Shown here: positions 1-10,056 of the stretch, one piece after another
Layout of the letters: the number at the start of each line of letters is the position of its first letter
Numbering within the stretch: position 1 is the stretch's first letter
Assembly (NCBI RefSeq): GCF_002994745.2
Contig: NC_037092.1
Coordinates: 71,337,823 to 71,401,822, forward strand
From: Rosa chinensis
Taxonomy: Eukaryota; Streptophyta; Magnoliopsida; Rosales; Rosaceae
Direction of reading: 5' to 3'
DNA length: 64,000 bases
Position numbers and translations under genes: made by a program
The notes under the pieces: model-generated
Seen by the model: the letters and a program-made list of their open reading frames with translations, nothing else
What the model was told of the DNA's origin: nothing
Database searches by the model: none

Positions 1-149
1 TGTGGATCAATTCATAGATTTTAGAGAGTTGCAAGTTTTGACTTATCAACAAATTCTTGTGTTTGCTTGCATAGTTTGTGATTACTGTCTTTATTCGGTT
101 TCAATCTTGGGCTAGGGAATTTGAAAGGTGACCCAAATTTCTTAACAAG

Positions 150-163
150 TGGTATCAAAGCTC
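150..163 (+). other. Primer-binding site (tRNA-iMet type)
   Basis: TGGTATCAAAGCTC lies 2 bases after the CA end of the 5' LTR and matches the complement of the plant initiator tRNA-Met 3' end, apart from one base. It would prime minus-strand cDNA synthesis. Confidence 0.8.
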
Positions 164-318
164 TTGATTCAAGAGAGAGCATGTAGACGTTGGTTTTTTT
201 CTTCCTACGGGCCTGTGTAGGAAGGTTTAGTGAAGTGGGTTTGTGCATAAAACCTACGAAGTCGCTAGTGTTAGAACAATCAAAATTGAGGTGCATGATG
301 GATCAAAGGACTTTAGTG

Positions 319-404
319 AATGTCGTCATGTTTCTAGTTTCGAGAGAAATCTGATATTTCAAATGTCGTCATGTTTCTAGTTTCGAGAGAAATCTGATAT
401 TTCT
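319..404 (+). repeat. 43-bp tandem duplication inside the copia-like interior
   Basis: A 43-bp unit starting AATGTCGTCATG is present twice in direct head-to-tail order (319-361 and 362-404) with near-perfect identity. It looks like replication slippage or a reverse-transcription jump in the element interior. Confidence 0.85.
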
Positions 405-1181
405 TGGGACTTTGGATTTTGAAGACCACAAGATGATTGTGGGTTAAGGTGGAACTTTTTTGAAGTGTTGAATGGAGCACTCGTTCTGATAAAAGTTAAG
501 CAAGTAAAGGGTTTCTATCGTTGAGAAAGGAGCTTTGTTCGAGGTGGAACAAACTATTCCACTAAGAGTTTGGTTCAAGGTAGAAAGATTGGCAATCTTG
601 GTTCCTATAGGCATTTGGGGAAGATGAACACTAGTAAATGTGGAGGAACGAAATTTGCTTATGAGATGAAATTTCAAGAGCAACAAAAATTGTAGCAGTC
701 CTTAAAGGGAGGTAGACCCATAAGGATCCTAACACAAGTTTGTGGTGGAGATATGCTAGGTCATGCACATTCCACAATGAGAGTGTCACCCACTTTGGAG
801 AGTAGAGTTAATGAGGAAGTTGAGAAGCAAACTTGGTGTTTTAAGAGTGATGCGTCAAGAGAAGATTTCCATGGAGTTTATGGTGAGAGAATTGTTTCAG
901 GGGGATCTTGCTCAAGATAAGTTGTGCAAACCATTAAAGATCGCTCCTATTAGGTTTGGCAACTTTGGTGAAGCGTTGGATTGCATGCAAGTGGCTGCCC
1001 GGTGCATGTTTGGGGAAAAGTGTTGTTATCCAAGGGTCAAGTTGGAGTGGTTGTGAAACTTGGTAAACTAGTTTGGCTATTGAGCGCAAGAGGTGCACTG
1101 AGGTGCATGTGGTGTTGATCGTGGTTCGTTGAGAAGACCCAAGGAAGCTTGCGTTCAGAGATTTTGAGCCGAGGTGGAAAT

Positions 1182-1650
1182 TGTTAGGATTGTGGCTCAA
1201 TATCTAATTCCTTGTCTATTTTGGATTCTTTACTTCTGAAGGCTTTGGGTAAGAAATTCTAGTGTATCTAGGATTTATGGAGTTTTTCCTTAGAAGTAAA
1301 GGTTTAGGATTGAAGATCCTATTGGGAGTCGGACTAATCGTGAGCCTATAAATAGTCATTCGGGGTTATTGGTTTGGTGTGTGCTTTTGAAGATTGCAAG
1401 ACACATTTAGAGAAGATGTGAGGGTTTCGAGATTCTCACGTTGTGGGTTGAAAGAGACTCATTCTGGATGGTGCCATTAAGACATTGTTTAGAGAGATCC
1501 GTGTGTAGATCAATTCAGAGATTTTAGAGAGTTGCAAGTTTTGACTTATCAACAAATTCTTGTGTTTGCTTGCATAGTTTGTGATTACTGTCTTCACTCG
1601 GTTTCGATCTTGGGCTAGGGAATTTGAAAAGTGACCCGAATTTACTAACA
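1182..1650 (+). mobile_element. 3' LTR of the copia-like element
   Basis: This 469-bp LTR begins TGTTAG and ends CTAACA, and its end matches window bases 1-147. A TATA box (CTATAAATA, 1347-1355) marks the promoter. A purine-rich tract (GAGGTGGAAA) lies just upstream as the polypurine tract. The first five bases after it are CACAT, one half of a possible target duplication. Confidence 0.8.
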
Positions 1651-2167
1651 CACATTATTGGTGCACTTTCATCCAGAGGCAGCAGTGTTGGGATGTTGTT
1701 TGATCGATCGATCAGGGATGCATTTTTTTTTTTTTGAGAAGAGATGGGGGGTAATTTTGCTCTGGTGTTTCTCTAAGATTTGTCTCTGATCTCTCTCATT
1801 TTAGACACATACGTACGTGTTTCTCTCTTTACCTTTGCTTGTCACTCTCTTCGACAAAATCCAAAAAGCTATCTTCATATATATTTTCATGCTCGAGAGA
1901 GATAAAGAAATGTCACGCAACTACGCAAGGGAAATCATAATTAAAGAGATAGATAATTGAGAAAGTTCATCAGGGTTGCTGATGCACGCAGACAGTAAAA
2001 AAAGAAAAAGAAAAAGAAAAAGAAAGCTGAGAAATTAAGAAGAATAAAGGAGGAAGAACAATAATAAAGGATAAATTGGTCACTTTCTAAGTAAGGATGT
2101 ATGAAAATACATATATAACCTTGCATTTAACAGATCAGTAACAGAAAATAATATATTGATAAATTTT
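1651..2167. other. Intergenic, no gene seen
   Basis: Low-complexity AT-rich sequence between two transposons. It holds a T-run near 1725 and an (A4-5 G) microsatellite at 1997-2025. The last nine bases (2159-2167, ATAAATTTT) are the left target duplication of the next element. Confidence 0.6.
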
Positions 2168-2458
2168 GGAAAAATTTCAGTTTACTACCCTGATGTTTGA
2201 CCTCGACATCATGTTAGTCCCTGCAGTTTCAATTTAATCAGCAACACCCCTGATGTCTCAATTTTGATCAGCCGTGCCCAATTTGTTAACTCTGTCAAAA
2301 TTGGACGTTAAATCCAATGTTGGGGGCCCACTATAAGGGCTAAAACGGTAATTTCAAATGTAAAAAAAAAAAAAAAAGATTAAGGGATAATTCGACGTTG
2401 TCTGGCCTCTTGGCCTTTGCTCCACCATCCCCGTCCTCCTCTTCTCAGTCCCTGCAGC
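2168..2458 (+). repeat. Left terminal inverted repeat of the MULE
   Basis: It pairs with the reverse complement of 3583-3873. Similarity runs from the GGAAAAATTTCAG end through a poly-A stretch to a CTGCAGC motif at the inner boundary, with point differences and small indels in the poly-A part. Confidence 0.85.
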
Positions 2459-3582
2459 CTTGAAACTCTACCATACCTGATTGCTTCACGACGAACATCT
2501 CGAGCCCAGAGTCTCTTCATCAGGTCGCACTGCTGTGGAGCCCGACCTGCTTGCTCCTCCACCTGCACACCGAGCACCGTCACGAGCCCGAACTGCAGCT
2601 CAGACCTCTGCCCAAACCTGTCCTCGTCGTTCAATCTCTCTACTTCTCCTTTTTCGGTGGGCTGCGATGAAGACGAAGATCGCTGCGATATGGCCGGAGG
2701 AGCCATGACCGATCTGAATTGAGGTCAGGTCCGGCTATAGTACTCTATACTCGTTCAGAGATCTAAAACTAAGAACAAATTCTTGGTCACTGAGACCTGT
2801 GTTCTGCTCGACAGAGGGAAGAAGAAGCTCTATGAAGCCAAGGCCTCTTCTCAGCCCATGCTAAGAGAATGCCGACACAGCCTGGGATTAAGATTAGGAT
2901 TCCGACTGGGGTTTAGGATTAAGATTTCGACTGGGGTTAGTATATTGCAGCCTTGGAACAAGATGCCGGAGATCGGAAAATTGCCATGGAGATTTCTGGC
3001 AGTCAGAAATTGCAACGAGCTCGGCATACCACTCTCCGCAGCTTATTTAGAGCCTCACGGTGATGTCTTTTTTGTCTTCTCCGGTTCAAATTCAGTTTAC
3101 CATGGAGACGGAGTTTATAGAGGCCTCGCCGGAGCTTGAGGACCATTTCGAAATCTTTGAACAGATTAAAGGGTTCTTCCCCAAAAAGCTCCAATCCCTC
3201 TCCTGAGTCGAGCCTGACCTAAATCTTGAAGAAGGATTCCTTCATTCAACTCCAGGACATCAATAATAAAGGTGACCAACCTAATTCTTATGATATGAGA
3301 TTTTCAGTTCAAATTTACGCTTGACCCTTTGTTTGGGTACTTAGAATCTGAAGGAAAAAGAAAAGAAAGTTGAATTTTTCAGGTCTATAATTGTTCAGAT
3401 GATTTGGTAAATTGGGTTTCTGGCAAATTGTTCAAATGAAGTTTCTGTGATTTTTGCATTCAATGGAGATAATTTGGTTGCATATTTGCCTATAATGTTT
3501 GTTTTTTGGGCTAATAGAACAGAAAACACGAATGGACGAATACTGAAGATGAGGAAGAGGAGTTGGGCAAGGCGGCTTGTGC

Positions 3583-3873
3583 TGCAGCAACTGAGAAGAG
3601 GAGGACGGGGATTATGGAGCAGAGGCCAAGAGGCCAGACGACGTCGGATTAGCCCACAAATTGTGTTTTTTTTTTTTTAATCTTTAAATTACCATTTTAG
3701 CCCTTACGGTGGGCCCCCAACGTCGGATTTAACGTCCAATTTTGACGGAGCTTAAGAAATTGGGCACGGCTGATCGAAATTGAGACCTCAGGGGTGTTAC
3801 TGATTAAATTGAAATTGCAGAGACTAACATGATGTCGAGGTCAAACATCAGAGTAGCAAACTGAAATTTTTCC
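3583..3873 (-). repeat. Right terminal inverted repeat of the MULE
   Basis: Reverse-complement partner of 2168-2458. It ends in CTGAAATTTTTCC immediately before the second copy of ATAAATTTT. Confidence 0.85.
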
Positions 3874-3882
3874 ATAAATTTT

Positions 3883-6800
3883 TATAGGACTCGGTATTAC
3901 TAGAAAATATGCCCACACTAAGCTGCGGAATTTATTGTTATGAATGTGGAAGAGAGTAATTGCTTGAATGGATGGTAATGTTGTTAATATTATAGAATTA
4001 GATATCAGAAATTTTTATATAAGGCACGCAGGGAAAAATTCCAGAGGAATTTTTTTTATTGAAATTATGTTCTGAAGTGAGGTACATTTTGGCCAAAATT
4101 TTGTATTACAATGCATAAATTGAATTGAAGTATGCTCCTGAAATAGCTCTTGATGGAGTTTTGTCTTGAATGGATGGAGTTGTGTGTACAGTCATGCAAA
4201 ATATTTGAAGAATTAGTAAGAATAGCATTATTATATTTGAGGTTAACTTTTCTTATTCATAGAAGTAAAATAGTTTAGAGAAGAAGGTAAGGGGAACATG
4301 AATGGAATGACACGATTATATGTGGATTGAAAAGCAAATGCAGATAAACAACTAAAGTTCAATTAACCACAGTTTTGCAAAAGCTTATGTATCAAGGAAA
4401 AGTAATTTGATTGAAAAAAGAAAAGGATCAGAGATTATAGTCAGATAAGCACCACATCCTTGGACATTTGTGCGATTGGTAATTAGAAATAGTGCAATGA
4501 TAAAACACAACAGAACATCAGTTACTGGCAAATGAGGGGAGTATACTACTTTGCTGCAATTGAACACTATGCCTCCATTTTTACATTAGTTAGATGTTGA
4601 AGCACAATAATTAACAATTTAATGGTAAGAAATTAGCTGATCATTAAGGAAGAATCCTGGGGACTTTTTAATTAAACTGAAGATGCATTCATACATGTAT
4701 AGAGCTTTTAATTAGCCTAGGGATGCTTATGAATATTGTATATTGGACAGAAGATGGATTAGAGACAGTAGGTGTTCATCTTAAACCACCATTTATATAG
4801 AAACTGGTTCCGGATATCAAATTTGTGTGGAATCCAACGTGCAATCTACTACCAACATGGTATGTTTCAAGTTAATTGGCTTTAAATCTCAGACATATAT
4901 TATATGGACAAAGAAAGCTGAAGCTGAAGTATAAGATCTTTAGTCACTCACAGTGAGGTTTCCGGTCAAAATCTAGCTAATTCATTTATTCGTCTGCCAC
5001 CAAACAATGATAGTAGTTTCATCAGTACACCACAAAATTGAGCATGACCAAGTCACTAAGGTGATCTGGCCAAAAAAACCTCCACTTAATGCAAGTAGTA
5101 TTATAAAGCATTGATATAATAACTAATCTTTTGATCACAAAATCTCAAATTTCACATCAAATAAATAGAGAAACAATGATACAAAAGCTTAATATCCCAC
5201 CATATATAACTTTCCAGTCTAAACTACATAAAAACAACAAATTACATTTTTAATACCTAAAAACAAATAAAGAAAGAAAAAACAGTGAAAACAATAATCT
5301 CCACTTCTAATTGCAAAGTCTAATCCTTCAGGATCAAAACCCAGCATACCAAATATGATCAATAAACTGCATACTTTCTTTGTAGCTATCTTATTTCTCA
5401 AAACCCAGCATCCCAAAAATATGACATTATAAGAACGAAAGGTGATTCAACAGATCAAAAACACCCAAATATTCCAATGAACAATATTTAGAACTGCGGA
5501 AGACAACCAAACAACAGATCAAACCGAAAACCCATAATAACACAATATAGAGATCCGAGTACAATCGACCGTGACAATCGCGCGACAAAATTATCAAATC
5601 AAAGCTTCAAATTCTGGAATCTTACCGATTTCAGTCCCTATTCTTCTTTCATAGATATTTCAGTGAACAATATTTAGAACTGCAAAAGACAACCAAACAA
5701 CAAATTAAACCCAAAACCCAATTCCAGCAAAAAACAACAAAAACGCAACCCCCAAAATCTAACCAAATGAAAGCTTCAAAGTTTAGAACCTTACCCATTT
5801 CAATCCCTCTTCTTCTCCTTTCTACCACAACTTCAAACTTTCGAAGCTTACTGATTTCAATCAAACTTTAGAACCTTACCGATTTCAATCCCTCTTCTTC
5901 TTTCAATCCCTCTTCTTCTCTTTTCTACCACAGCTTCAAAAGAGGAAAACATTTATCATCACCAAAAGAGGTTAGACTTTCAGACCAAAAAAAAAAAAAA
6001 AAGGAAAAAAAAGGAGGTTAAACTGAATAGAAAATGTGCAAGTGCTTTCATATGAGGATAAACTGACAATGCAGCATGTCATTTCGAACCAAGATATTAG
6101 TCCTCTATAAACAATATATACATTTCTTCTATATTTCTTAGGCCAGAAAAATCAACAGTGTTTTTAAATACTAACAACTAAATACAGACTTTAAATGGAA
6201 ATCAATTAGAAGAAATTATAAAACAAAGACACAAATCAAACCTTGGACGAAAGTATCCCTAAATTGCCTAAATAACAGAGAACAATTCTAGATTTCTTAC
6301 CATATTATAATCAAAAAAAGAAAGAAAAAAAAAAGGAGACTACCAGATTACAAAACTTCCTTTCAATTACCATTTTTGGATATATTTCCACAATCATATT
6401 AACAAATTTCATTTCCAACCAAGTGAATCCTGGATTACGTGTATATCAGTGGCATCAAACAAAGTAGTCTGTTAAACCAAGGATTTATCATTTTATAAAC
6501 ATGTACAACAATGATGATCATAATAAACATGATAAATATACCATCGATTAGAATACCAAATTTGACTTGTACCAAAACAAACAGTATCCTTCCTTTACTT
6601 TGAGTATTGAGACCATTTGTAGACATAAGCAGACTATTTATGTGTTGTTGAATTCAGGCAGCAAGGGATTTAAAGTGCAAAAGCAAAGGAGGGACCCAAA
6701 ACACGAAGAGGAATTTTAGTTTCACTTCAAATCACAATAAACACTGCAATTAAGACTGTTATGAGGAATTTTCATCCAAACCTCTCAAATAAACAACTCA

Positions 6801-7260
6801 CCTTCCAGACAGAGAAAGACAGAGGCAGGCAGGCACTACATGCACTTGCAACACAAAAAAGAAGAAGAGAAAAACCTCTATCTACAATCAATCAAATACA
6901 AATTCCTCAGAAAAACCAAACTTTAATTCGAATCAAATAGTGGACACCCAAAACCTAATGAAACCAATCAACCCCCACTCTCTGTGTCAATTCAGCTCAG
7001 AAATCAAAGAAACCGATCAAATTAAACATATCCAGAACAAAAGGGAAGGAAGTAAAGCAATTGACATGAAAATCTGAGGGATAGATGAATTGGTCGTCAC
7101 TGTGTGACTGAGAGCAGCCGAGGACGCAAAGCGAAAAAGCAATGGCAGGCTGATCGAGTGAGATTCTGGGTGCGAAGCAAGGGCAAAACCGACCTTTCCA
7201 CCCCCAATGAACATATGTGAACAAGTGTGAACATATGTGAACATGTAACATGTCTTTAGT
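3883..7260. other. AT-rich intergenic region, no supported gene
   Basis: About 3.4 kb of AT-rich sequence with only short, unsupported ORFs on both strands. The reverse strand of roughly 6900-7200 has the pyrimidine-rich look of a plant 5' UTR or first exon, and 5590-5940 read in reverse resembles purine-rich leader sequence. No coding domain follows, so a non-coding transcript or the leader of a decayed gene is possible but not shown. A short TGAACATATG-type repeat lies at 7207-7250. Confidence 0.5.
5457..5945. repeat. Imperfect direct repeats of about 186 bp
   Basis: A block containing GAACAATATTTAGAACTGC followed by AGACAACCAAACAAC occurs at about 5479 and again at about 5665. The shorter sub-block TTACCGATTTCAATCCCTC plus TTCTTCT recurs about four times between 5600 and 5935. 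This indicates local tandem duplication in otherwise unannotated DNA. Confidence 0.7.
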
Positions 7261-7269
7261 ATCTATGAA

Positions 7270-7557
7270 TCTATACTATTATTAAAAGAGGAGGTTTTGT
7301 TAGTTAAAATCAAAATTTTTGACAGATTAAACCCTGAAAGATTAAAAAACTTTGAGAATAAATTAAATCACAAGGGTAAATATGACAATTACAAAATGGA
7401 TTTTCATTACAAAAATTAAAAAAAAATTATCCCACAATCCCCACTTTTCTCTCCCACTATTTTCTCTCTGCAATAATTGTTTTATCTCATTTATTTTTTT
7501 AATTTTCTTAAAAAAAAAAAGTATTACACATGCAGGAGCATGTATGAAGAATGCTAG
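7270..7557 (+). mobile_element. Non-autonomous Helitron (copy 1 of a tandem pair)
   Basis: The left end starts TCTATACTATTATTAAAAG after an A, a typical Helitron 5' terminus beginning with TC. The right end has a perfect hairpin, ACATGC-AGGA-GCATGT (7528-7543), about 10 bases before CTAG and a following T, matching the Helitron 3' structure and A/T insertion site. At 288 bp with no Rep/helicase ORF it is a non-autonomous copy. There is no target duplication, as expected for the family. Confidence 0.75.
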
Positions 7558-7830
7558 TTTAATATTATTAAGAGAAGATGTTTTCCTAGCTAAAACTAAA
7601 AAATTTGACTGAAATGACCTTGAAATATTAATTTTTTTTAAGAATTAATTAAATCATAGGGACAATTATGACAATTACAAATTATATTTTTATTAAAAAA
7701 ATAAACAAAAAAAATCTCACAACCCACTTTTATCTCTCACTAACTTCTCTCTACAATAATTTTTAATCAATTATTTTTTTTTCTTTCTAAAAAAAAAAAA
7801 AAAATACTTGCATGTGTGGAGGAAGATTAG
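7558..7830 (+). mobile_element. Non-autonomous Helitron (copy 2, decayed)
   Basis: This starts exactly where copy 1 ends and repeats its sequence with many substitutions: the TATTATTAA(A)GAGAAGA start, the AGGGACAATTATGACAATTAC core, the CTCTCACT block and the poly-A. It ends GGAAGATTAG before a T, with the terminal hairpin degraded. Head-to-tail Helitrons can arise from repeated insertion at the 3' end or from read-through. Confidence 0.6.
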
Positions 7831-7898
7831 TATTTAGAATTAGAATGAACACGTAACAGGTCTCCAGTGCACTAAAAGTTTCTCACCTCCTCCCAGAT

Positions 7899-8064
7899 TC
7901 CTAGTCTTCGCCTGAGCTCCAACTCCTTTTAACCCAGACGTGTAAATGGGAATAGGGTTTAACTCATCTCTCTCAGGTAAGAAGACTCTTCAACTCGCAT
8001 CAGTTTGCTCTTAATTTCACCTTAGTTGAATCGGGTTTCCTTCAATTTTGTGAATTTCATAACC
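7899..8064 (+). promoter_or_regulatory. Conserved 5' UTR / proximal promoter of GRAS gene 1
   Basis: About 165 bp upstream of the ATG are shared with GRAS gene 2, including AACCCAGACGTGTAAATGGG and ACTCTTCAACTCGCATCA. A CAG/GTAAG junction near 7977 looks like a splice donor, and 5'-leader introns are common in this subfamily, but I see no convincing acceptor before the ATG. The tandem Helitrons end only about 70 bp upstream, so distal promoter sequence differs from copy 2. Confidence 0.5.
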
Positions 8065-10056
8065 ATGGATCCACGTTTCTCTGAATTTCCCAATTTCAAT
8101 GATCACACCCTTTTGCCTGATATGTTGAATGAGTACCCAAGTAGTGATCCTTCTCAAGATCTTAGCTTTGTGGACCCAAATCCCATTAACTCTTCATCAA
8201 GCTTTAGCCCTGAGGGAGATGATGGTGAGTTTTCTGACAGTGTACTCAAGTACATAAACCAGGTGCTTATTAAGGAGGACATTGAATCAAAACCCTCTAT
8301 GTTCCATGACCCTTTGGCTCTTCAAGCCACTGTGGAGTCTCTTCATGAGGTTATTGGAGGAGGGAAGTGCCCAACATCCCAAGACCTAAACCCTCTTTGT
8401 GTTGATCAAGATGTGTATGGAAATGGAAATGGGATGGTGGGTTCTTATAGGAGTGAGCTAATGGTTCCTGATGTGCTTAGTAAGAATGAATTGTTATTGC
8501 AATTTAACCCAGGGGCAGAGGAGGGTAGTAAGTTTCTTCCTAGAGGTCAATTGATTAGCGCGGAGGGCAACAAGCCGTATGCTGTGGCGGATAGAAAGGC
8601 TGGAGATGTGGTAGTTACGACCCAGAAGAATGGGAGTGAGCATTTTCGTGTTGGTTCTAGAGGAAAGAAAAATCATCAAAGGGAAGATATAGATTTGGAG
8701 GATGGGAGGAGTAACAAGCAATCGGCAGTTTATATGGATGGTGAGGAGGGTGAGCTGTCTGATATTTTTGACAAGGTGTTGCTCTCCAAGCCTATCAAGA
8801 GTAAAGACGATCAAGTCAGTCAGAATGGAGCAAACAATAGCCTGCAGCAGGATGGGCTATCTGTTGGAATTGGTAATGGGAAGGTTTGCGGCAAGAATCA
8901 AGGCAACAAGAAGGAAGTGATAGATTTGAGGGCTCTTCTGATTTCATGTGCAGAAGCTGTATCTGTTGATGACCGCGAGACTGCTGGTGAGCTACTAAAG
9001 CAGATTATGCAGCACTCTTCCCCATTTGGTGATTGTACTCAGAGGTTGGCTCATTGCTTTGCAAATGCTCTTGAAGCGCGGTTGGCTGGCACAGGAACTC
9101 AAATATATACTGCTTTAACTACTAAACGAATGTCAGCTGCTGATTCGCTGAAGTTTTACCAAGCTTATATTGCAGTCTGCCCGTTCATGAAGTTGTTGAT
9201 GATCTTTGCAAACGATATGATTTTAAAAGCTGCTGAGAAAGCAGAAACACTACATATAATAGATTTTGGTATCCGTTATGGTTTTCAATGGCCTGCTCTC
9301 ATTCATTGCCTCTCAAGAAGACCTGGTGGACCTCCCAAATTACGCATTACAGGGTTAGAGTTTCCCTCAAGTGGTTTTCGACCAGAAGAAGGAGTCCAAG
9401 AGACAGGGCATCGCTTGGCAAAGTATTGTAGGCGATTTAATGTTCATTTTGAGTACCATGGCATAGCCAAAAAATGGGAAACTCTCCAAGTTGATGACCT
9501 TAAAGTTCAAAGAAATGAGGTGCTTGCTGTTAATTGTCTCAACCGATTCAAGAACCTCCTTGATGAGACTGTTGTGGTAAACAGTCCAAGGGATACTGTT
9601 CTAAATTTAATTAGGAATTTGAATCCTGATGTCTTTGTCCAAAGTGTTGTTAATGGATCCCATCATGCACCCTTCTTTGTTCCACGCTTCCGAGAGGCAC
9701 TATTCCACTTCTCTGCATTGTTTGATATGTTGGATACCAATTTGCCTCGTGAAGATCAGATGAGATTGGGGTTTGAGAAAGAGTTTATTGGACGTGAAGT
9801 TGTGAATATAGTAGCTTGTGAGGGCTTTCATAGAATTGTTAGGCCAGAAACATACAAGCAGTGGCAGATTCGAAACATGAGGGCTGGGTTCAGACAGCTG
9901 CCATTGGACCGTGAAGTCATGAACAAAATAAAGGATAAGGTAAAAATGGGGTACCACCCTTCTTTTGTGGTTGATGAAGATGGCCGCTGGCTGCTGCATG
10001 AATGGAAGGGCAGAATTATGTATGCTTCTGCCTGTTGGGCACCATCTAGGACTTGA
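8065..10056 (+). CDS. GRAS transcription factor, SCARECROW-LIKE 14/33 (LISCL) type, copy 1
   Basis: A 663-residue intronless ORF. I chose the ATG in the ACCATGG context (MDPRF) because the same codon and leader are conserved in the paralogue; an in-frame extension upstream has no ATG. Residues 1-284 are the acidic, low-conservation N-terminal part typical of LISCL proteins, including an EGEEGELSDIFD-like patch near 230. The GRAS domain fills about 285-663: first leucine-rich region (DLRALLISCAEA, about 287), VHIID-type core (LHIIDFGIRYGFQW, about 396), PFYRE region (RFREALFHFSALFDML, about 540) and the terminal SAW motif (WKGRIMYASACW, about 646). GRAS proteins are nuclear regulators. SCL14 relatives partner TGA factors in xenobiotic and stress responses, but assigning that role here is inference. 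All landmark motifs are intact, so the gene is probably functional. Confidence 0.95.
   Translation: MDPRFSEFPNFNDHTLLPDMLNEYPSSDPSQDLSFVDPNPINSSSSFSPEGDDGEFSDSVLKYINQVLIKEDIESKPSMFHDPLALQATVESLHEVIGGGKCPTSQDLNPLCVDQDVYGNGNGMVGSYRSELMVPDVLSKNELLLQFNPGAEEGSKFLPRGQLISAEGNKPYAVADRKAGDVVVTTQKNGSEHFRVGSRGKKNHQREDIDLEDGRSNKQSAVYMDGEEGELSDIFDKVLLSKPIKSKDDQVSQNGANNSLQQDGLSVGIGNGKVCGKNQGNKKEVIDLRALLISCAEAVSVDDRETAGELLKQIMQHSSPFGDCTQRLAHCFANALEARLAGTGTQIYTALTTKRMSAADSLKFYQAYIAVCPFMKLLMIFANDMILKAAEKAETLHIIDFGIRYGFQWPALIHCLSRRPGGPPKLRITGLEFPSSGFRPEEGVQETGHRLAKYCRRFNVHFEYHGIAKKWETLQVDDLKVQRNEVLAVNCLNRFKNLLDETVVVNSPRDTVLNLIRNLNPDVFVQSVVNGSHHAPFFVPRFREALFHFSALFDMLDTNLPREDQMRLGFEKEFIGREVVNIVACEGFHRIVRPETYKQWQIRNMRAGFRQLPLDREVMNKIKDKVKMGYHPSFVVDEDGRWLLHEWKGRIMYASACWAPSRT

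Larger units (their letters stand above)
1..1650 (+). mobile_element. Non-autonomous copia-like LTR retrotransposon (5' end outside window)
   Basis: The first 147 bases repeat almost exactly at 1503-1650, so they are the end of a 5' LTR whose start lies outside the window. A primer-binding site complementary to initiator tRNA-Met follows at 150-163. The 3' LTR runs 1182-1650 with TGTTAG/CTAACA ends. The interior of about 1.03 kb has no gag, protease, integrase or RT similarity and only short ORFs, so this is a non-autonomous (TRIM/LARD-like) element. The iMet-type PBS and LTR ends fit copia better than gypsy, but without coding sequence the superfamily is an inference. The left target duplication cannot be seen. 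Confidence 0.8.
2168..3873. mobile_element. Mutator-like (MULE) transposon, non-autonomous, long TIRs
   Basis: A 1706-bp element flanked by a perfect 9-bp direct repeat ATAAATTTT (2159-2167 and 3874-3882), the diagnostic target duplication length of Mutator-like elements. Its ends begin GGAAAAATTTCAGTTT and form inverted repeats of about 290 bp (2168-2458 and 3583-3873) with scattered mismatches. No MuDR transposase domain is present, so it must be mobilised in trans. The interior (2459-3582) is GC-richer than the flanks and carries short ORFs, including a 34-codon one at 3102-3206 starting METEF. It may be captured host exon sequence (Pack-MULE), but I do not recognise the source. Confidence 0.88.

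Noticed and set aside
21..1056. Short ORFs on both strands in the copia-like interior
   Set aside because: None shows a domain, codon bias or start context, and they lie between a PBS and an LTR in a non-autonomous element.
2380..2722. Overlapping ORFs of about 100 codons on both strands
   Set aside because: They cross the inner edge of the MULE inverted repeat, so any peptide is a by-product of repeat sequence; no homology recognised.
7977..8025. Very short 49-bp intron in the GRAS leader
   Set aside because: The donor looks good but the only nearby acceptor (TTAG) would give an intron below the usual plant minimum; left as an unresolved donor-like site.
8494..9999. Reverse-strand ORFs opposite the GRAS gene
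   Set aside because: Shadows of a strongly conserved forward coding region; the same shadows appear opposite copy 2.
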